NCBI RefSeq assembly: GCF_016427505.1
Contig: NZ_JAELXS010000008.1
Coordinates: forward strand, 1-64,000
DNA length: 64,000 nt
Direction: 5' to 3'
From: Sphingomonas mollis
GTDB lineage: Bacteria; Pseudomonadota; Alphaproteobacteria; Sphingomonadales; Sphingomonadaceae
Part shown: one piece after another, positions 9,650 to 21,195 of the stretch
Numbering within the stretch: position 1 is the first letter of the stretch
Layout of the letters: every line of letters starts with the position of its first letter
Notes under the pieces: model-generated
What the model saw: the letters and a program-made list of their open reading frames with translations, nothing else
The model's database searches: none
What the model was told of the DNA's origin: nothing
Program-made: the position numbers and the translations under genes

Positions 9650-10933
9650 GTGACCGTAACTTCCATCGCCCAGAATCTGGCTGCCGCCAGCGCCGCGCAG
9701 CGTCGTGGCGATCATGCGGGCGCGATCGCCCAGTATCGCAGCGCGCTGGTCCACGATCCGCGCAATCCGCAGGTCCACAACGCGCTGGGCAATGCGTTGC
9801 TCGTCACGGGTGACGCGGCGGGCGCGCGTCGCCATTTCGACGATGCCGTTGCGGCCGACCCCACCGCCCCCGAACTATTCCTGAATTTGGCGAAGGCATG
9901 TCGACTGCTGTCCGAGGATGCAGCCGAGCAGGCGGCGCTGGATGCTGCCTTAAGGATCGATCAACGCCATTTCATGGCGCGTCTGCGCTTGGCGGAACTG
10001 CACGAGCGCCGGGCCGATGGTGCAGCGGCGGCGACGCATTGGGCCGCAGTCGTGGCGCTGGCTCCGTCGGATGCCGAATGTCCGCCGGGGTTGGTGCCCG
10101 TGCTGGCTCATGCGCGTCGTTTTCTGGCGGGACGCATGGCGGCGTTCGAGGCAGCGGTCGTTCCTGCATTGGCCGTGACGCGCGCGCCGTCGTCCGACGA
10201 GGCGAAGCGGCGCTTCGATGCGTGTGTTGAGGTGGCGCTGGGCAAGCGACGGGTTTTCACCAACGAGTGTCACGGACTTCACTATCCGTTCCTGCCAGCG
10301 GACGAGTTCTTTCCCCGCGCCCGTTTCCCATGGCTGGCGGAACTGGAAGCGCAGACATCGGTGATCCGCGAAGAGGCGAAGGCATTGCTCGCCATGCGGA
10401 CCGAGCGGATCGTTCCGTATGTGCAGCAGGACCCCGGCACGCCGCGCAACAAGTGGAGCGAACTGGATCGTAGCAGTCGGTGGAGCGCGCTGTTCCTGTG
10501 GCGGCACGGTGTGCGCGACGATCAGGCATGCCTGCTTTGCCCCGCCACTGCAGCGCTTGTCGACCGCTTGCCGTTGGTGGATATTCCGGGTCGATCGCCG
10601 ACCGTTTTCTTCTCGATCCTGGAGCCGCGGACGCGCATCCCGCCACATACTGGTGTCACCAATACGCGTGCGATCGTCCACCTGCCGCTGATCGTTCCCG
10701 ACGGGTGCCATTTCCGTGTCGGTGGTGAAACCAGAGCGTGGCGGGAAGGCGAGGCGTTCGCATTCGACGACACGATCGAACATGAGGCGGTGAACGACAG
10801 CGACACGCTTCGGGTGGTCCTCATCATGGATGCGTGGAATCCGCATCTAGAACCGGACGAACGCGATCTGCTGCGCCGGTTCTTTGTCGTGAGCGATGAA
10901 AGCGGCTTTGCGACGTCCGCTCCCGACGATTGA
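9650..10933 (+). CDS. TPR-containing aspartyl/asparaginyl beta-hydroxylase
   Basis: The 427-residue protein begins at a GTG. Residues 1-130 hold tetratricopeptide-like repeats (AQYRSALVHDPRNPQVHNAL). The C-terminal half matches the aspartyl/asparaginyl hydroxylase fold of 2-oxoglutarate/Fe(II) enzymes: PRNKWSELD, then PPHTGVTNTR near residue 331, DDTIEHEAVN near 377 and RVVLIMDAWNP, giving the two His ligands and the Arg that binds 2-oxoglutarate. The protein target is unknown. There is no signal peptide, so it should be cytoplasmic. It sits just after a TonB receptor, but a strong terminator separates them, so any link is by neighbourhood only. Confidence 0.88.
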   Translation: MTVTSIAQNLAAASAAQRRGDHAGAIAQYRSALVHDPRNPQVHNALGNALLVTGDAAGARRHFDDAVAADPTAPELFLNLAKACRLLSEDAAEQAALDAALRIDQRHFMARLRLAELHERRADGAAAATHWAAVVALAPSDAECPPGLVPVLAHARRFLAGRMAAFEAAVVPALAVTRAPSSDEAKRRFDACVEVALGKRRVFTNECHGLHYPFLPADEFFPRARFPWLAELEAQTSVIREEAKALLAMRTERIVPYVQQDPGTPRNKWSELDRSSRWSALFLWRHGVRDDQACLLCPATAALVDRLPLVDIPGRSPTVFFSILEPRTRIPPHTGVTNTRAIVHLPLIVPDGCHFRVGGETRAWREGEAFAFDDTIEHEAVNDSDTLRVVLIMDAWNPHLEPDERDLLRRFFVVSDESGFATSAPDD

Positions 10934-10983
10934 CAATTCTGCGGTATCCGGCAGCCTGAGCCTCCTGAAGGAAGGAGCCGGGA

Positions 10984-11241
10984 ATGACTCGTCATCTCAT
11001 CGCCATGCTGATGATCCTGTCGGTCGCCGGGCCGGCAGTGGCCGACACGAAACCGGCCGCAAAGCCGACGCGCAAGAACGATCCGGATGCTATCCGGTGT
11101 GTGAAGATGCCCGTGACGGGATCGCTGGCACGCTTCGAGCGGACGTGCATGACCAACCGCGAATGGGAGCAGAATCGTGACGATGCCCGGCGCATGCAGG
11201 GACTGACATGCAGCGACCGGGCACGTTGCGCGGGAAACTGA
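10984..11241 (+). CDS. Small exported Cys-containing protein
   Basis: This 85-residue product has a clear signal peptide (LIAMLMILSVAGPAVADT). The mature part is about 65 residues with four Cys, in the pattern RCVKMPVTGSLARFERTCMT, then EW, and near the end TCSDRARC. The C-GSxxxxxxC-T-EW spacing recurs in small periplasmic proteins of sphingomonads that have no known role. A Shine-Dalgarno-like gaaggag lies upstream of the ATG. It follows the hydroxylase gene by 50 bases on the same strand and converges with clpB, so the two plus-strand genes may be co-transcribed. Confidence 0.75.
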   Translation: MTRHLIAMLMILSVAGPAVADTKPAAKPTRKNDPDAIRCVKMPVTGSLARFERTCMTNREWEQNRDDARRMQGLTCSDRARCAGN

Positions 11242-11248
11242 CTTAGAG

Positions 11249-13828
<2,580 letters not shown>

Positions 13829-13855
13829 GGTTGATCCCTGCTGTCTTGCGGCATC

Positions 13856-13885
13856 AGATGGTGTTGTATTCGGGCAACACAAGGG
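13856..13885 (-). promoter_or_regulatory. Candidate sigma-32 (RpoH) promoter of clpB
   Basis: Read on the minus strand, CCCTTGTGT, a 13-base spacer and CACCATCT lie 28 bases before the clpB ATG. These resemble the heat-shock consensus CNCTTGAAA / CCCCATNT with two mismatches at the end of the first element and one in the second. The position fits clpB, a classical heat-shock gene. This is a match by eye only. Confidence 0.5.
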
Positions 13886-13961
13886 CTGGCGACGTCGGCA
13901 TCGTTGCGCATGGCGGGTGGCCGGCTATACCCCTCGCCATCATTCCGGGAGACGCCTTGCC

Positions 13962-16808
13962 ATGTCGTTGAAACTCGCCGCTCTTTCGGGCGTGGCGCTC
14001 GTTGCGCTCGCCCCGCCCGCCGCCGCGCAGACGAAGCCGGCGTCGGTGGCGACGCTGATCCGGTCGGTCGACATTCCGTATCAGCAGTTCGTGTTGAAGA
14101 ACGGGCTGCGGGTGATCGTGCATACTGATCGCAAGGCGCCGGTGGTGGCGGTGAGCGTGTGGTACGATGTCGGCGCCAAGCACGAGCCGCAGGGCAAGAC
14201 CGGCTTCGCGCATCTGTTCGAGCATCTGATGTTCAACGGATCGGAGAATGCGCGGGACGATTTCTTCGAGCCGCTGAAACAGGTCGGTGCGACCGATTTC
14301 AACGGGACGACCAATCAGGACCGGACCAATTATTTCGAGACGGTGCCGACCGGCGCGCTGGAACGGGCGCTGTTCCTGGAATCGGACCGGATGGGGTATC
14401 TGCTGGGCGCGGTGACTCAAGGAAAGCTGGATGAGCAGCGCGGCGTCGTCCAGAACGAAAAGCGGCAGGGCGATAACCAGCCATACGGCCTGACGCGGTA
14501 CAAGATCACCGAGGGGCTGTTCCCCGCGACGCACCCGTATGGCCACGACACGATCGGATCGATGGCCGATCTGGATGCCGCGTCGCTGCAGACGGTGAAG
14601 GACTGGTTCACCGGCCATTACGGCCCGAACAATGCGGTGCTGGTGCTGGCCGGCGACGTCGATGTCGCGACCGCGCGGCCGCTGGTCGAGAAGTATTTCG
14701 GCGGCATCAGGCCGGGGCCGAAGAGCGTGCGGCCGGTGGCGCCGGTCCCGACGCTGGCGGCGGCCAAGGCGGAAACGATCCGCGACCGGGTGGCGGCGGT
14801 GATGGTCAGCCGCAACTGGGCGGTGCCGGGACTGAACGATCCCGATTCGTCGGCGCTGGACGTGGCGGCGGGCGTGCTGGGCGGGCTGGACAGCTCGCGG
14901 TTCGACAATGCGCTGGTGAAGAAGGAGAAGCTGGCGGTCAGCGTATCGACCTATAACGGCGCGGGCGCGCAGGTGGGGACGTTCGGCATCCGCGCGATCG
15001 TACGGCCGGGGGTCGATCCGGCGCTGGTGTCGCAGCGGATCGATGCGATCCTGGCCGACTTCCTGAAGAACGGCCCCACCGCGGACGAGGTGTCGCGGGT
15101 CGCCACGACGCGGGCGGCGGGGGTGATCGGCGGGCTGGAATCGGTCGGCGGTTTCGGCGGCAAGGCGGTGGCGCTGGCGCAGGGGGCGCTGTTTTCCGAC
15201 GATCCAGGTTTCTACAAGAAGCGGCTCGAGCGGCTCGCGGCGCAGACACCGGCGAGCGTGAAGGCGGCGGCGGACAAGTGGCTGGGCCGGCCCGCCTATG
15301 CCCTGACCGTCGAGCAGGGCAAGCGCGATGCCTATTCCGAGGCGGTGGTGCCGCCGGCGGTGGCGGTGGTCGCGGCACCCGACACGCCGGTGAAGGGCAC
15401 GCGCGGGGCGATGCCGCCGGTGGGCGCGCTGACCGGCCTGACCTTTCCGACGGTGCAGCGCAGCCGCCTGAGCAACGGTATCGAGCTGGTCTATGCGCAG
15501 CGCGATGCGGTGCCGATCACGCAACTGGCGCTGTCGTTCGATGCCGGCGTCGCCGCCGATGTGACGGGCAAGCTGGGGACGCAGGGCCTGACGCTGGCGA
15601 TGATGGACGAGGGCACGGCCCGGATGGGGTCGATCGCGCTGGCCGAGGCGCGCGAGCGGCTGGCGGCCAGTATCGGTGGCGGGTCGAGCAACGACCGCAC
15701 CACGTTGAACCTGAGCGTGCCGAGCGCCAATCTGCGGCCCGCGATCGACCTGTTCTCGGATGTCGTGCGCCATCCGGCGTTCGACGAGGCTGAGCTGGCG
15801 CGGGTGCGCAACCAGCAGCTGACGGGGATCGCGCAAGAACTGACGAGCCCCGGCGGGCTGGTCGGGCGGGTGATGCCGCCGTTGCTGTACGGTGCGGCCT
15901 ATCCCTATGCCAAGGCGCAGGGCGGCGGCGATCCGCAGGCGGTGGCGGCGCTGACGCGGGCCGACCTGATCGCGTTCCAGCAGGCATGGCTGCGGCCGGA
16001 CAAGGCGAAGATCTTCGTCGTCAGCGACCGGCCGATCGCCGAGGTGCAGGCGGCCCTCGAGGCGGGCTTTGGCGACTGGCGGCCGACGGGCGCGGCGGGC
16101 GTCAAGGACTTCGCCGCGCCGATGCAGCCGGCCACCCCGAAGATCGTGCTGGTCGACCGGCCGGACAGCCCGCAATCGCTGATCGTCGGGCTGATCCCGA
16201 CGACGCTGAAGGGCACGCAGGACCTGTTGCCGGTGGCGACCGCCAACGATGCGCTGGGCGGTGGTTTCCTCAGCCGGATCAACATGGACCTGCGCGAGGC
16301 GCGGCACTGGTCGTACGGCGCGCGCGGCGGTTTCCAGATCGCCGAACACGCCGCCCCCTATACGATCACCGCGCCGGTGCAGGCGGACAAGACGGGGCCG
16401 GCGCTCGCCTCCGCCCGCGCCGACGTCGCCGCGTTCCTGGGGCCGCAGCCGATGACGCAGGCGGAATTCGACCGGGCGATCAACGGTGCGGTCAACGCGT
16501 TGCCGGGCAGTTTCGAGACGGCCGGCGCGGTGCTGGGCGCGATGCAGCAGAACGACCTGTATCGCCGGCCCGACGATTATTACGGCACGATCACGCAGCG
16601 GTATCGCGGCCTGACGCTGCCGCAACTGAACCAGACGATCCGCGGCGCGATCGATCCGCAGCGCACGGTGTGGGTCGTGGTGGGCGAGGCGGCGAAGGTG
16701 AAGCCGCAGCTTGACTCGCTGGGGCTGCCCGTCGAGGTGGTGAGCGCGACATCGCTGGGCGTGCCGGTGCAACCCATGGCGCCGGCGCCGGTTAAAGCGG
16801 GCAAGTAA
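13962..16808 (+). CDS. Exported M16 zinc peptidase, two-domain
   Basis: The 948-residue protein has a signal peptide (VALVALAPPAAAQT) and two halves of the M16 (pitrilysin/insulinase) fold. The first half has the inverted zinc motif HLFEH at residues 84-88 and a distal Glu region (EQRGVVQNEKRQ) about 75 residues on, so it should be the active half. The second half, from about residue 490, lacks HxxEH, as in many two-domain periplasmic M16 proteins where it is structural. Likely role: periplasmic degradation of peptides. The start at 13962 was chosen for its signal peptide; longer upstream frame is antisense to the clpB leader. Confidence 0.93.
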   Translation: MSLKLAALSGVALVALAPPAAAQTKPASVATLIRSVDIPYQQFVLKNGLRVIVHTDRKAPVVAVSVWYDVGAKHEPQGKTGFAHLFEHLMFNGSENARDDFFEPLKQVGATDFNGTTNQDRTNYFETVPTGALERALFLESDRMGYLLGAVTQGKLDEQRGVVQNEKRQGDNQPYGLTRYKITEGLFPATHPYGHDTIGSMADLDAASLQTVKDWFTGHYGPNNAVLVLAGDVDVATARPLVEKYFGGIRPGPKSVRPVAPVPTLAAAKAETIRDRVAAVMVSRNWAVPGLNDPDSSALDVAAGVLGGLDSSRFDNALVKKEKLAVSVSTYNGAGAQVGTFGIRAIVRPGVDPALVSQRIDAILADFLKNGPTADEVSRVATTRAAGVIGGLESVGGFGGKAVALAQGALFSDDPGFYKKRLERLAAQTPASVKAAADKWLGRPAYALTVEQGKRDAYSEAVVPPAVAVVAAPDTPVKGTRGAMPPVGALTGLTFPTVQRSRLSNGIELVYAQRDAVPITQLALSFDAGVAADVTGKLGTQGLTLAMMDEGTARMGSIALAEARERLAASIGGGSSNDRTTLNLSVPSANLRPAIDLFSDVVRHPAFDEAELARVRNQQLTGIAQELTSPGGLVGRVMPPLLYGAAYPYAKAQGGGDPQAVAALTRADLIAFQQAWLRPDKAKIFVVSDRPIAEVQAALEAGFGDWRPTGAAGVKDFAAPMQPATPKIVLVDRPDSPQSLIVGLIPTTLKGTQDLLPVATANDALGGGFLSRINMDLREARHWSYGARGGFQIAEHAAPYTITAPVQADKTGPALASARADVAAFLGPQPMTQAEFDRAINGAVNALPGSFETAGAVLGAMQQNDLYRRPDDYYGTITQRYRGLTLPQLNQTIRGAIDPQRTVWVVVGEAAKVKPQLDSLGLPVEVVSATSLGVPVQPMAPAPVKAGK

Positions 16809-16832
16809 GCGACGATATTCAGGAGAATGACC

Positions 16833-17132
16833 ATGGCCGACATCGATGGCAAATATGATTGCACCGTGAAGTCGCCGCTGGGCGACCAGAAGATGGTGCT
16901 GACGGTGCGCAGCGACGGCACGACCTTCACCGGTGACGTGTCGGGCGCGATGGGCGGCATGGACGTGACCGGCGAGGTCGCGGGCGACAAGATCAGCTGG
17001 AAGCAGAGCATGACCGTGCCGATGCCGATGACGCTGGACTGCGAAGCGACGATCGAGGGCGACACGCTGGTCGGCAGCGTCGGCGCGGGCGCGTTCGGCA
17101 GCTTTCCCATGTCGGGTACGCGGGTCGGGTGA
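16833..17132 (+). CDS. Conserved small protein of unknown function
   Basis: The 99-residue product (MADIDGKYDCTVKSPLGDQK) is a repetitive beta-strand pattern with SDGTTFTGDVSG and EGDTLVGSVGAGAFGSFPMSGT. This resembles small cytosolic proteins found in sphingomonads next to hydrolases or dehydratases. No signal peptide is seen. An AGGAG ribosome site lies 7 bases before the Met at 16833 but only one base before a Met at 16827, so the downstream start was preferred. It follows the M16 gene by 24 bases and is probably co-transcribed; a GC-rich hairpin follows the stop. Confidence 0.7.
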   Translation: MADIDGKYDCTVKSPLGDQKMVLTVRSDGTTFTGDVSGAMGGMDVTGEVAGDKISWKQSMTVPMPMTLDCEATIEGDTLVGSVGAGAFGSFPMSGTRVG

Positions 17133-17158
17133 TTTTCGCGCCCTGTTAAGCCAAGATG

Positions 17159-17200
17159 AAGGCCCGCTCCCCCGCCAGACCGGCGAAGGGGGCGGGCCTT
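17159..17200 (+). terminator. GC-rich hairpin, probable terminator
   Basis: The arms aaggcccgctccccc and gggggcgggcctt pair with a small bulge around a loop that can itself pair (gcc/ggc). Only a weak T-run follows (ttgttcgtt). It separates the small gene from the DUF885 gene, 22 bases before the latter's start, so it may also sit in that gene's leader. Confidence 0.6.
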
Positions 17201-17221
17201 GTTCGTTCAGGAGATGCCGCG

Positions 17222-19024
17222 ATGACCACCCGCCGATCGTTCATGGGTGGCACCGCCGCCACCGTGGCGCTGGCCGCCGCGCCGCGTGCGGCGATGGCGG
17301 CGGAGACGCCGCTGACCGCGCTGTTCGCCGACCTGTTGCAGGCGCAGTTGCGGCGCAACCCGGAGGGGGCGACCAATCTGGGGCTCGACACCGGCGCCGA
17401 TGCCGATCTGCGCGCGCGCCTGTCCGATCAGTCGATCGCGGCGATGGCGACGAACCGCGCGGCGACGTTGGCGGAGATCAAGCGGCTGGAGGCGATCGAT
17501 ACGGCCACGCTGTCGGCGGACGAGAAGATCGATCTGGCGTGCGTGCTCTACACCCGCCGGTCGGCGGCGCGGGTGCAGGCATTTTCGTTCGGCGGCACGG
17601 CGTATGGGCCGACGCCGTATGTCGTGTCGCAGCAGTCGGGGGCGTATCAGTCGGTGCCCGATTTCCTCGACACCAAGCACAAGATCGACGGCGCCGGCGA
17701 TGCCGATGCGTATCTGCGACGGCTGACCGCCTTTGCCGGGCAACTGGATGCGCAGACCGAGCGGATGCGGCGCGATGCCGGGGCGCGGGTGGTGCCGCCC
17801 GATTTCATCCTGGACCTGACGCTGGAGCAGATGGGCAAGCTGCGCGTGCCGGCGGCGGATGCGCTGGTCGTGCAGTCGCTGGCGCGGCGGGCGGCGGCGA
17901 AGGGGCTGGCGGCGGATTATGGTGCGAAGGCGGGGCGCATCTGGGACACCGCCGTCTTGCCGGCGCTCGACCGGCAGATCGCGCAGGCGAAGGTGATGCG
18001 CGCCACCGCGACGCATGATGCGGGCATCTGGAAGATACCGGAGGGAGCGGCCTTCTATCCGGCGGCGCTGCAATCGACCACGACGACCAGCCTGTCGCCG
18101 GAGGAGGTTCACCGGTTCGGGCTGGAGCAGGCGACGGCGCTGAACGCGCGCCTGGATACCGAGCTGAAAAAGCTGGGGTATAGCAAGGGTAGCGTCGGCG
18201 CGCGGATGGCGGCGCTAGGGCGCGAACCGAAATATCTGTATCCGGATAGCGATGCCGGGCGGGCGCAGGCGATCGCGTATTGCAACGAGCGGCTGGCGGC
18301 GATCCGCGGGAAGCTGCCGGCGGTGTTCGAGCGGATGCCGCCCTATGCGTTCGAGGTGCGGCGCGTGCCGCCACAGACCGAGGCGGGGGCGGCGGGCGCC
18401 TTTGCACAGCCGCCGTCGCTGGACGGGTCGCGACCGGGGCTGGTGTATTTCAACCTGCGCGACATCAACGACTGGCCGACGTTCGCGCTGGCGACGACGA
18501 CCTATCACGAAGGGCTGCCGGGCCATCAGATGGAGGGCGGACTGGCGCTGTCGAACACGCGGTTGCCGCTGATCCGCAAGATCGGCGGCTTTTCGGGCTA
18601 TGGCGAGGGGTGGGCGTTGTACGCCGAACAGCTGGCAGACGAGATCGGCATGTATGCCGACGATCCGGTCGGTCGCTGCGGTTATCTGGTCGCGCAACTG
18701 TTCCGCGCCAATCGCTGCGTCGTCGATACCGGCCTGCACCATTATCGCTGGAGCCGCGAGAAGGCGGTGCAGTATTTCGTCGACCAGCAGGGCGATCCGG
18801 TCAGCGATGCATCGCGCGAGATCGACCGCTATTGCGTCAATCCCGGTCAGGCGGCGAGTTACAAGCTGGGGCATTCGACCTTCGTCGCGATCCGCGACAA
18901 GGCGAAGGCAAGACAGGGCGCGCGGTTCGACCTGAAGGCGTATCATGCCGCCGTGCTGCGGTACGGGCGGGTGCCGCTGGATGTGCTGACGCAGATCGGC
19001 GATGAGTGGATCGCGCGGGGGTGA
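17222..19024 (+). CDS. DUF885 family exported metallopeptidase-like protein
   Basis: The 600-residue protein starts with a twin-arginine-like leader (MTTRRSFMGGTAATVALAAA), implying export in folded form. The body matches the DUF885 family: DFILDLTLEQM, and near residues 428-434 the signature YHEGLPGHQMEGGLAL, a HExxxxH-type zinc site, then FSGYGEGWALYAEQLADE. The C-terminal part has NPGQAASYKLG, also typical. Members are thought to be metallo-carboxypeptidase or peptidase enzymes of the periplasm, few with known substrates. The start at 17222 follows an AGGAG and gives the leader. It is convergent with the S9 peptidase across a palindromic repeat. Confidence 0.9.
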   Translation: MTTRRSFMGGTAATVALAAAPRAAMAAETPLTALFADLLQAQLRRNPEGATNLGLDTGADADLRARLSDQSIAAMATNRAATLAEIKRLEAIDTATLSADEKIDLACVLYTRRSAARVQAFSFGGTAYGPTPYVVSQQSGAYQSVPDFLDTKHKIDGAGDADAYLRRLTAFAGQLDAQTERMRRDAGARVVPPDFILDLTLEQMGKLRVPAADALVVQSLARRAAAKGLAADYGAKAGRIWDTAVLPALDRQIAQAKVMRATATHDAGIWKIPEGAAFYPAALQSTTTTSLSPEEVHRFGLEQATALNARLDTELKKLGYSKGSVGARMAALGREPKYLYPDSDAGRAQAIAYCNERLAAIRGKLPAVFERMPPYAFEVRRVPPQTEAGAAGAFAQPPSLDGSRPGLVYFNLRDINDWPTFALATTTYHEGLPGHQMEGGLALSNTRLPLIRKIGGFSGYGEGWALYAEQLADEIGMYADDPVGRCGYLVAQLFRANRCVVDTGLHHYRWSREKAVQYFVDQQGDPVSDASREIDRYCVNPGQAASYKLGHSTFVAIRDKAKARQGARFDLKAYHAAVLRYGRVPLDVLTQIGDEWIARG

Positions 19025-19054
19025 TGTGTAGAGCGTCGCTCCCGGCAAATCTTG

Positions 19055-19146
19055 GTTCCCCGGCGGAGGCCGGGGTCCAGTTTGGTGAAGGGATGTGATA
19101 ACTTACCACTGCCTTCCCAACTGGACCCCGGCCTCCGCCGGGGAAC
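19055..19146. repeat. Large palindromic repeat between convergent genes
   Basis: Two arms of about 28 bases, 19055-19083 and 19119-19146, are inverted copies of gttccccggcggaggccggg plus gtccagtt. Each arm has an internal palindrome (cccggc/gccggg), so the unit can form a double hairpin. It lies between the convergent DUF885 and S9 genes and can end both transcripts. The arm sequence looks like the REP-type repeats scattered in sphingomonad chromosomes. Confidence 0.8.
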
Positions 19147-19161
19147 AGCAAGGGGATCCAA

Positions 19162-21099
19162 TCACGCCGGGTTGTAGCGATCCAGGAACGTCTTCATCCG
19201 CTTCAGGAATTCCAGCCGGTCCTCGCCGCGGGTGAAGTGGTGGTCGGCGAGGGGTTGTTCGAGATATTCATAGGGCTTGCCCGCGTCCTTCAGCGCGCTG
19301 GCCATCATCCGCGATTGCTTCACCGGCACGCGCTTGTCCTCGGCGCCGTGGACGAGGAGGATGGGGATCGAGAAGTTCGCGGCGCCGAAGCGGGGGGAGA
19401 CGGCGCGGAAATCGGGCGCCTGTTTCTTCAGCCAGTTCGCGCGGGTCTTGGCCATCAGGAAGCGGCTGTCGTAGCGGCGCATCGCTTCGAGATCGGACAC
19501 GCCGGCATAGGAGACCGTGCATTTGTACGCACCGCCGCGCTGCGCCGCGCGCATCGCCGCATAGCCGCCATAGGACGCGCCGATCATGCACATCCGCTTC
19601 GGATCGGCGACGCCGTCCTTCACCAGATACGCGGCGGCATCGTCGAGATCGTCCTGCATCGACAGGCCCCATTGACCCTCGCCCAGACGGGCGAATTCCT
19701 TGCCGTAGCCGGACGAGCCGCGATAATTGGGCTGGACGACGGCATAGCCCGACTCCGCCAGATACTGCACCCACCAGTCCCACCCTTCCGCATCGCGGGC
19801 GAAGGGACCGCCGTGCGGCATCACGATCAGGGGCAGCGATGTCGCGGGGCGGTTGCGCGGCAGGGTCAGCACCGCCTCGATCGGTTTGCCGTCGCGGGCG
19901 GTGTAGGTGATCGTCTTGACCGGCGAGAGCGGGCGGTTCTTCAACTGGTCGTTGTTCCAGCCGATCCGGACCATGGTGCCGTAGCCGGTGTCGAAATAAT
20001 ACAGGCCACCGGCCTGCGACGCGCCGCCGACCTCGACCAGCAATTTGGTGCGATCGGCGCTCCACGATACGACATCGGCGCGGCGGGTGCCGACCGCCTT
20101 GTCCATTTCGACCTGCACCTTGCGTAATTCGGGATTGACCCATTCGACACGCGACCAGCGATCGGTGACGCGGTATCCGTCGATATCGTTGCCGGCGCCG
20201 TTGCGGATGACGCCGTCGACATCGTAGCGGTCGAGCCCGAACAGGCGCTTGCCGATTTTCAGATCGGGCAGCGACAGCTCGTACACCGCATCGCGGCCAT
20301 CGGAATCGTCGATCGCCACCGCGCTGCCATCGGCGCGGAAGACAAGCGGGGTGACGATGCTATGCTCGTCGCCGCGCTTCTGCACCGCGATCGGCTTGAA
20401 CGTGCTGCCCGGGCCGGGGCGATAGAGCAGCGAGCCACGTTGCGATTCGTCATTATATTGCCAGCCCATGCGGACCGTGCCCGACGGATCGGCATACCAG
20501 TCGAACACGTTCGCCATGCCCGCGACGACACGTTTGCCGCGCCCGGTCGACAGGTCGTATTCGAAGACCGACGGGTACATGTCGGCCATCGATTCGATGC
20601 CGGTCTGCTTGGCGAGGAGCAGGCGCGGCGTACCGTCGGTCGCGGTCCAGATCACGTCGTCGGCGCGCAGGCCAGCCTCGGTCCAGCCGAGGCGATTGGA
20701 TTTCGTCATGTCGGCGGACACCGCGAGCGTGCGGGTGATGTAATATTCCTCGCCGTACAGGATCTGCTGCGCGCCGAGGCCGACAGCCAGCCAGTCGTTG
20801 CCGACCCAGCGCCACCAGTTCACGTCGGTCTTTTCCGGCACCGGCATCATCACCGGCTTGCCGCCGCCGGTGAGCGGACGGACGACGAGATATTGCTTGC
20901 CGCCGACCGCCATCTTGGCGGCGATGCGGGTGCCGTCGGGCGACAGGGCGGGCGATTCGACGGCGGGGAGGGTGGCGAACACCTCGACCGGGATCGGCGC
21001 GGCGGTATCGACCTTTGGCACCGTCGTGTCGGGCACCTGCGCGGGTGATGCGGTCCCCAGCGCCGCGACCATCGCGGCGGCCCATAGCTTCGTCGTCAC
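19162..21099 (-). CDS. Exported S9 prolyl oligopeptidase-family peptidase
   Basis: The 645-residue protein has a signal peptide (LWAAAMVAALGTASPAQ), a beta-propeller-like N-terminal region of about 380 residues, and a C-terminal alpha/beta hydrolase. The catalytic triad is visible: Ser in GASYGGYAAMRAA near residue 505, Asp in VHGAEDKRVPV near 582 and His in PLADHHFTRGED near 617. PHGGPFARD marks the oxyanion region. This layout is that of acyl-aminoacyl or dipeptidyl peptidases of the S9C type, acting on peptides in the periplasm. It converges with the DUF885 gene; the upstream hppA lies 96 bases away. Confidence 0.94.
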   Translation of the reverse strand: MTTKLWAAAMVAALGTASPAQVPDTTVPKVDTAAPIPVEVFATLPAVESPALSPDGTRIAAKMAVGGKQYLVVRPLTGGGKPVMMPVPEKTDVNWWRWVGNDWLAVGLGAQQILYGEEYYITRTLAVSADMTKSNRLGWTEAGLRADDVIWTATDGTPRLLLAKQTGIESMADMYPSVFEYDLSTGRGKRVVAGMANVFDWYADPSGTVRMGWQYNDESQRGSLLYRPGPGSTFKPIAVQKRGDEHSIVTPLVFRADGSAVAIDDSDGRDAVYELSLPDLKIGKRLFGLDRYDVDGVIRNGAGNDIDGYRVTDRWSRVEWVNPELRKVQVEMDKAVGTRRADVVSWSADRTKLLVEVGGASQAGGLYYFDTGYGTMVRIGWNNDQLKNRPLSPVKTITYTARDGKPIEAVLTLPRNRPATSLPLIVMPHGGPFARDAEGWDWWVQYLAESGYAVVQPNYRGSSGYGKEFARLGEGQWGLSMQDDLDDAAAYLVKDGVADPKRMCMIGASYGGYAAMRAAQRGGAYKCTVSYAGVSDLEAMRRYDSRFLMAKTRANWLKKQAPDFRAVSPRFGAANFSIPILLVHGAEDKRVPVKQSRMMASALKDAGKPYEYLEQPLADHHFTRGEDRLEFLKRMKTFLDRYNPA

Positions 21100-21195
21100 G
21101 CAACCCCCCGTTATAGCGGGACGATTCCCCCTCGCCCCATCATCATCATCACGTGGCGCGCCACCGGTTACAAGCCAGTGGCGCTTCCCCTTTCC

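Noticed and set aside
6568..9666. A 1032-codon open frame antisense to the TonB receptor
   Set aside because: It is rich in Arg and His, has no recognisable domain or signal, and arises from GC-rich codon bias opposite a well-supported receptor gene.
13854..16772. A 972-codon open frame antisense to the M16 peptidase
   Set aside because: Its Arg/His/Gln-rich composition is typical of shadow frames, and the sense gene has clear HLFEH and signal peptide.
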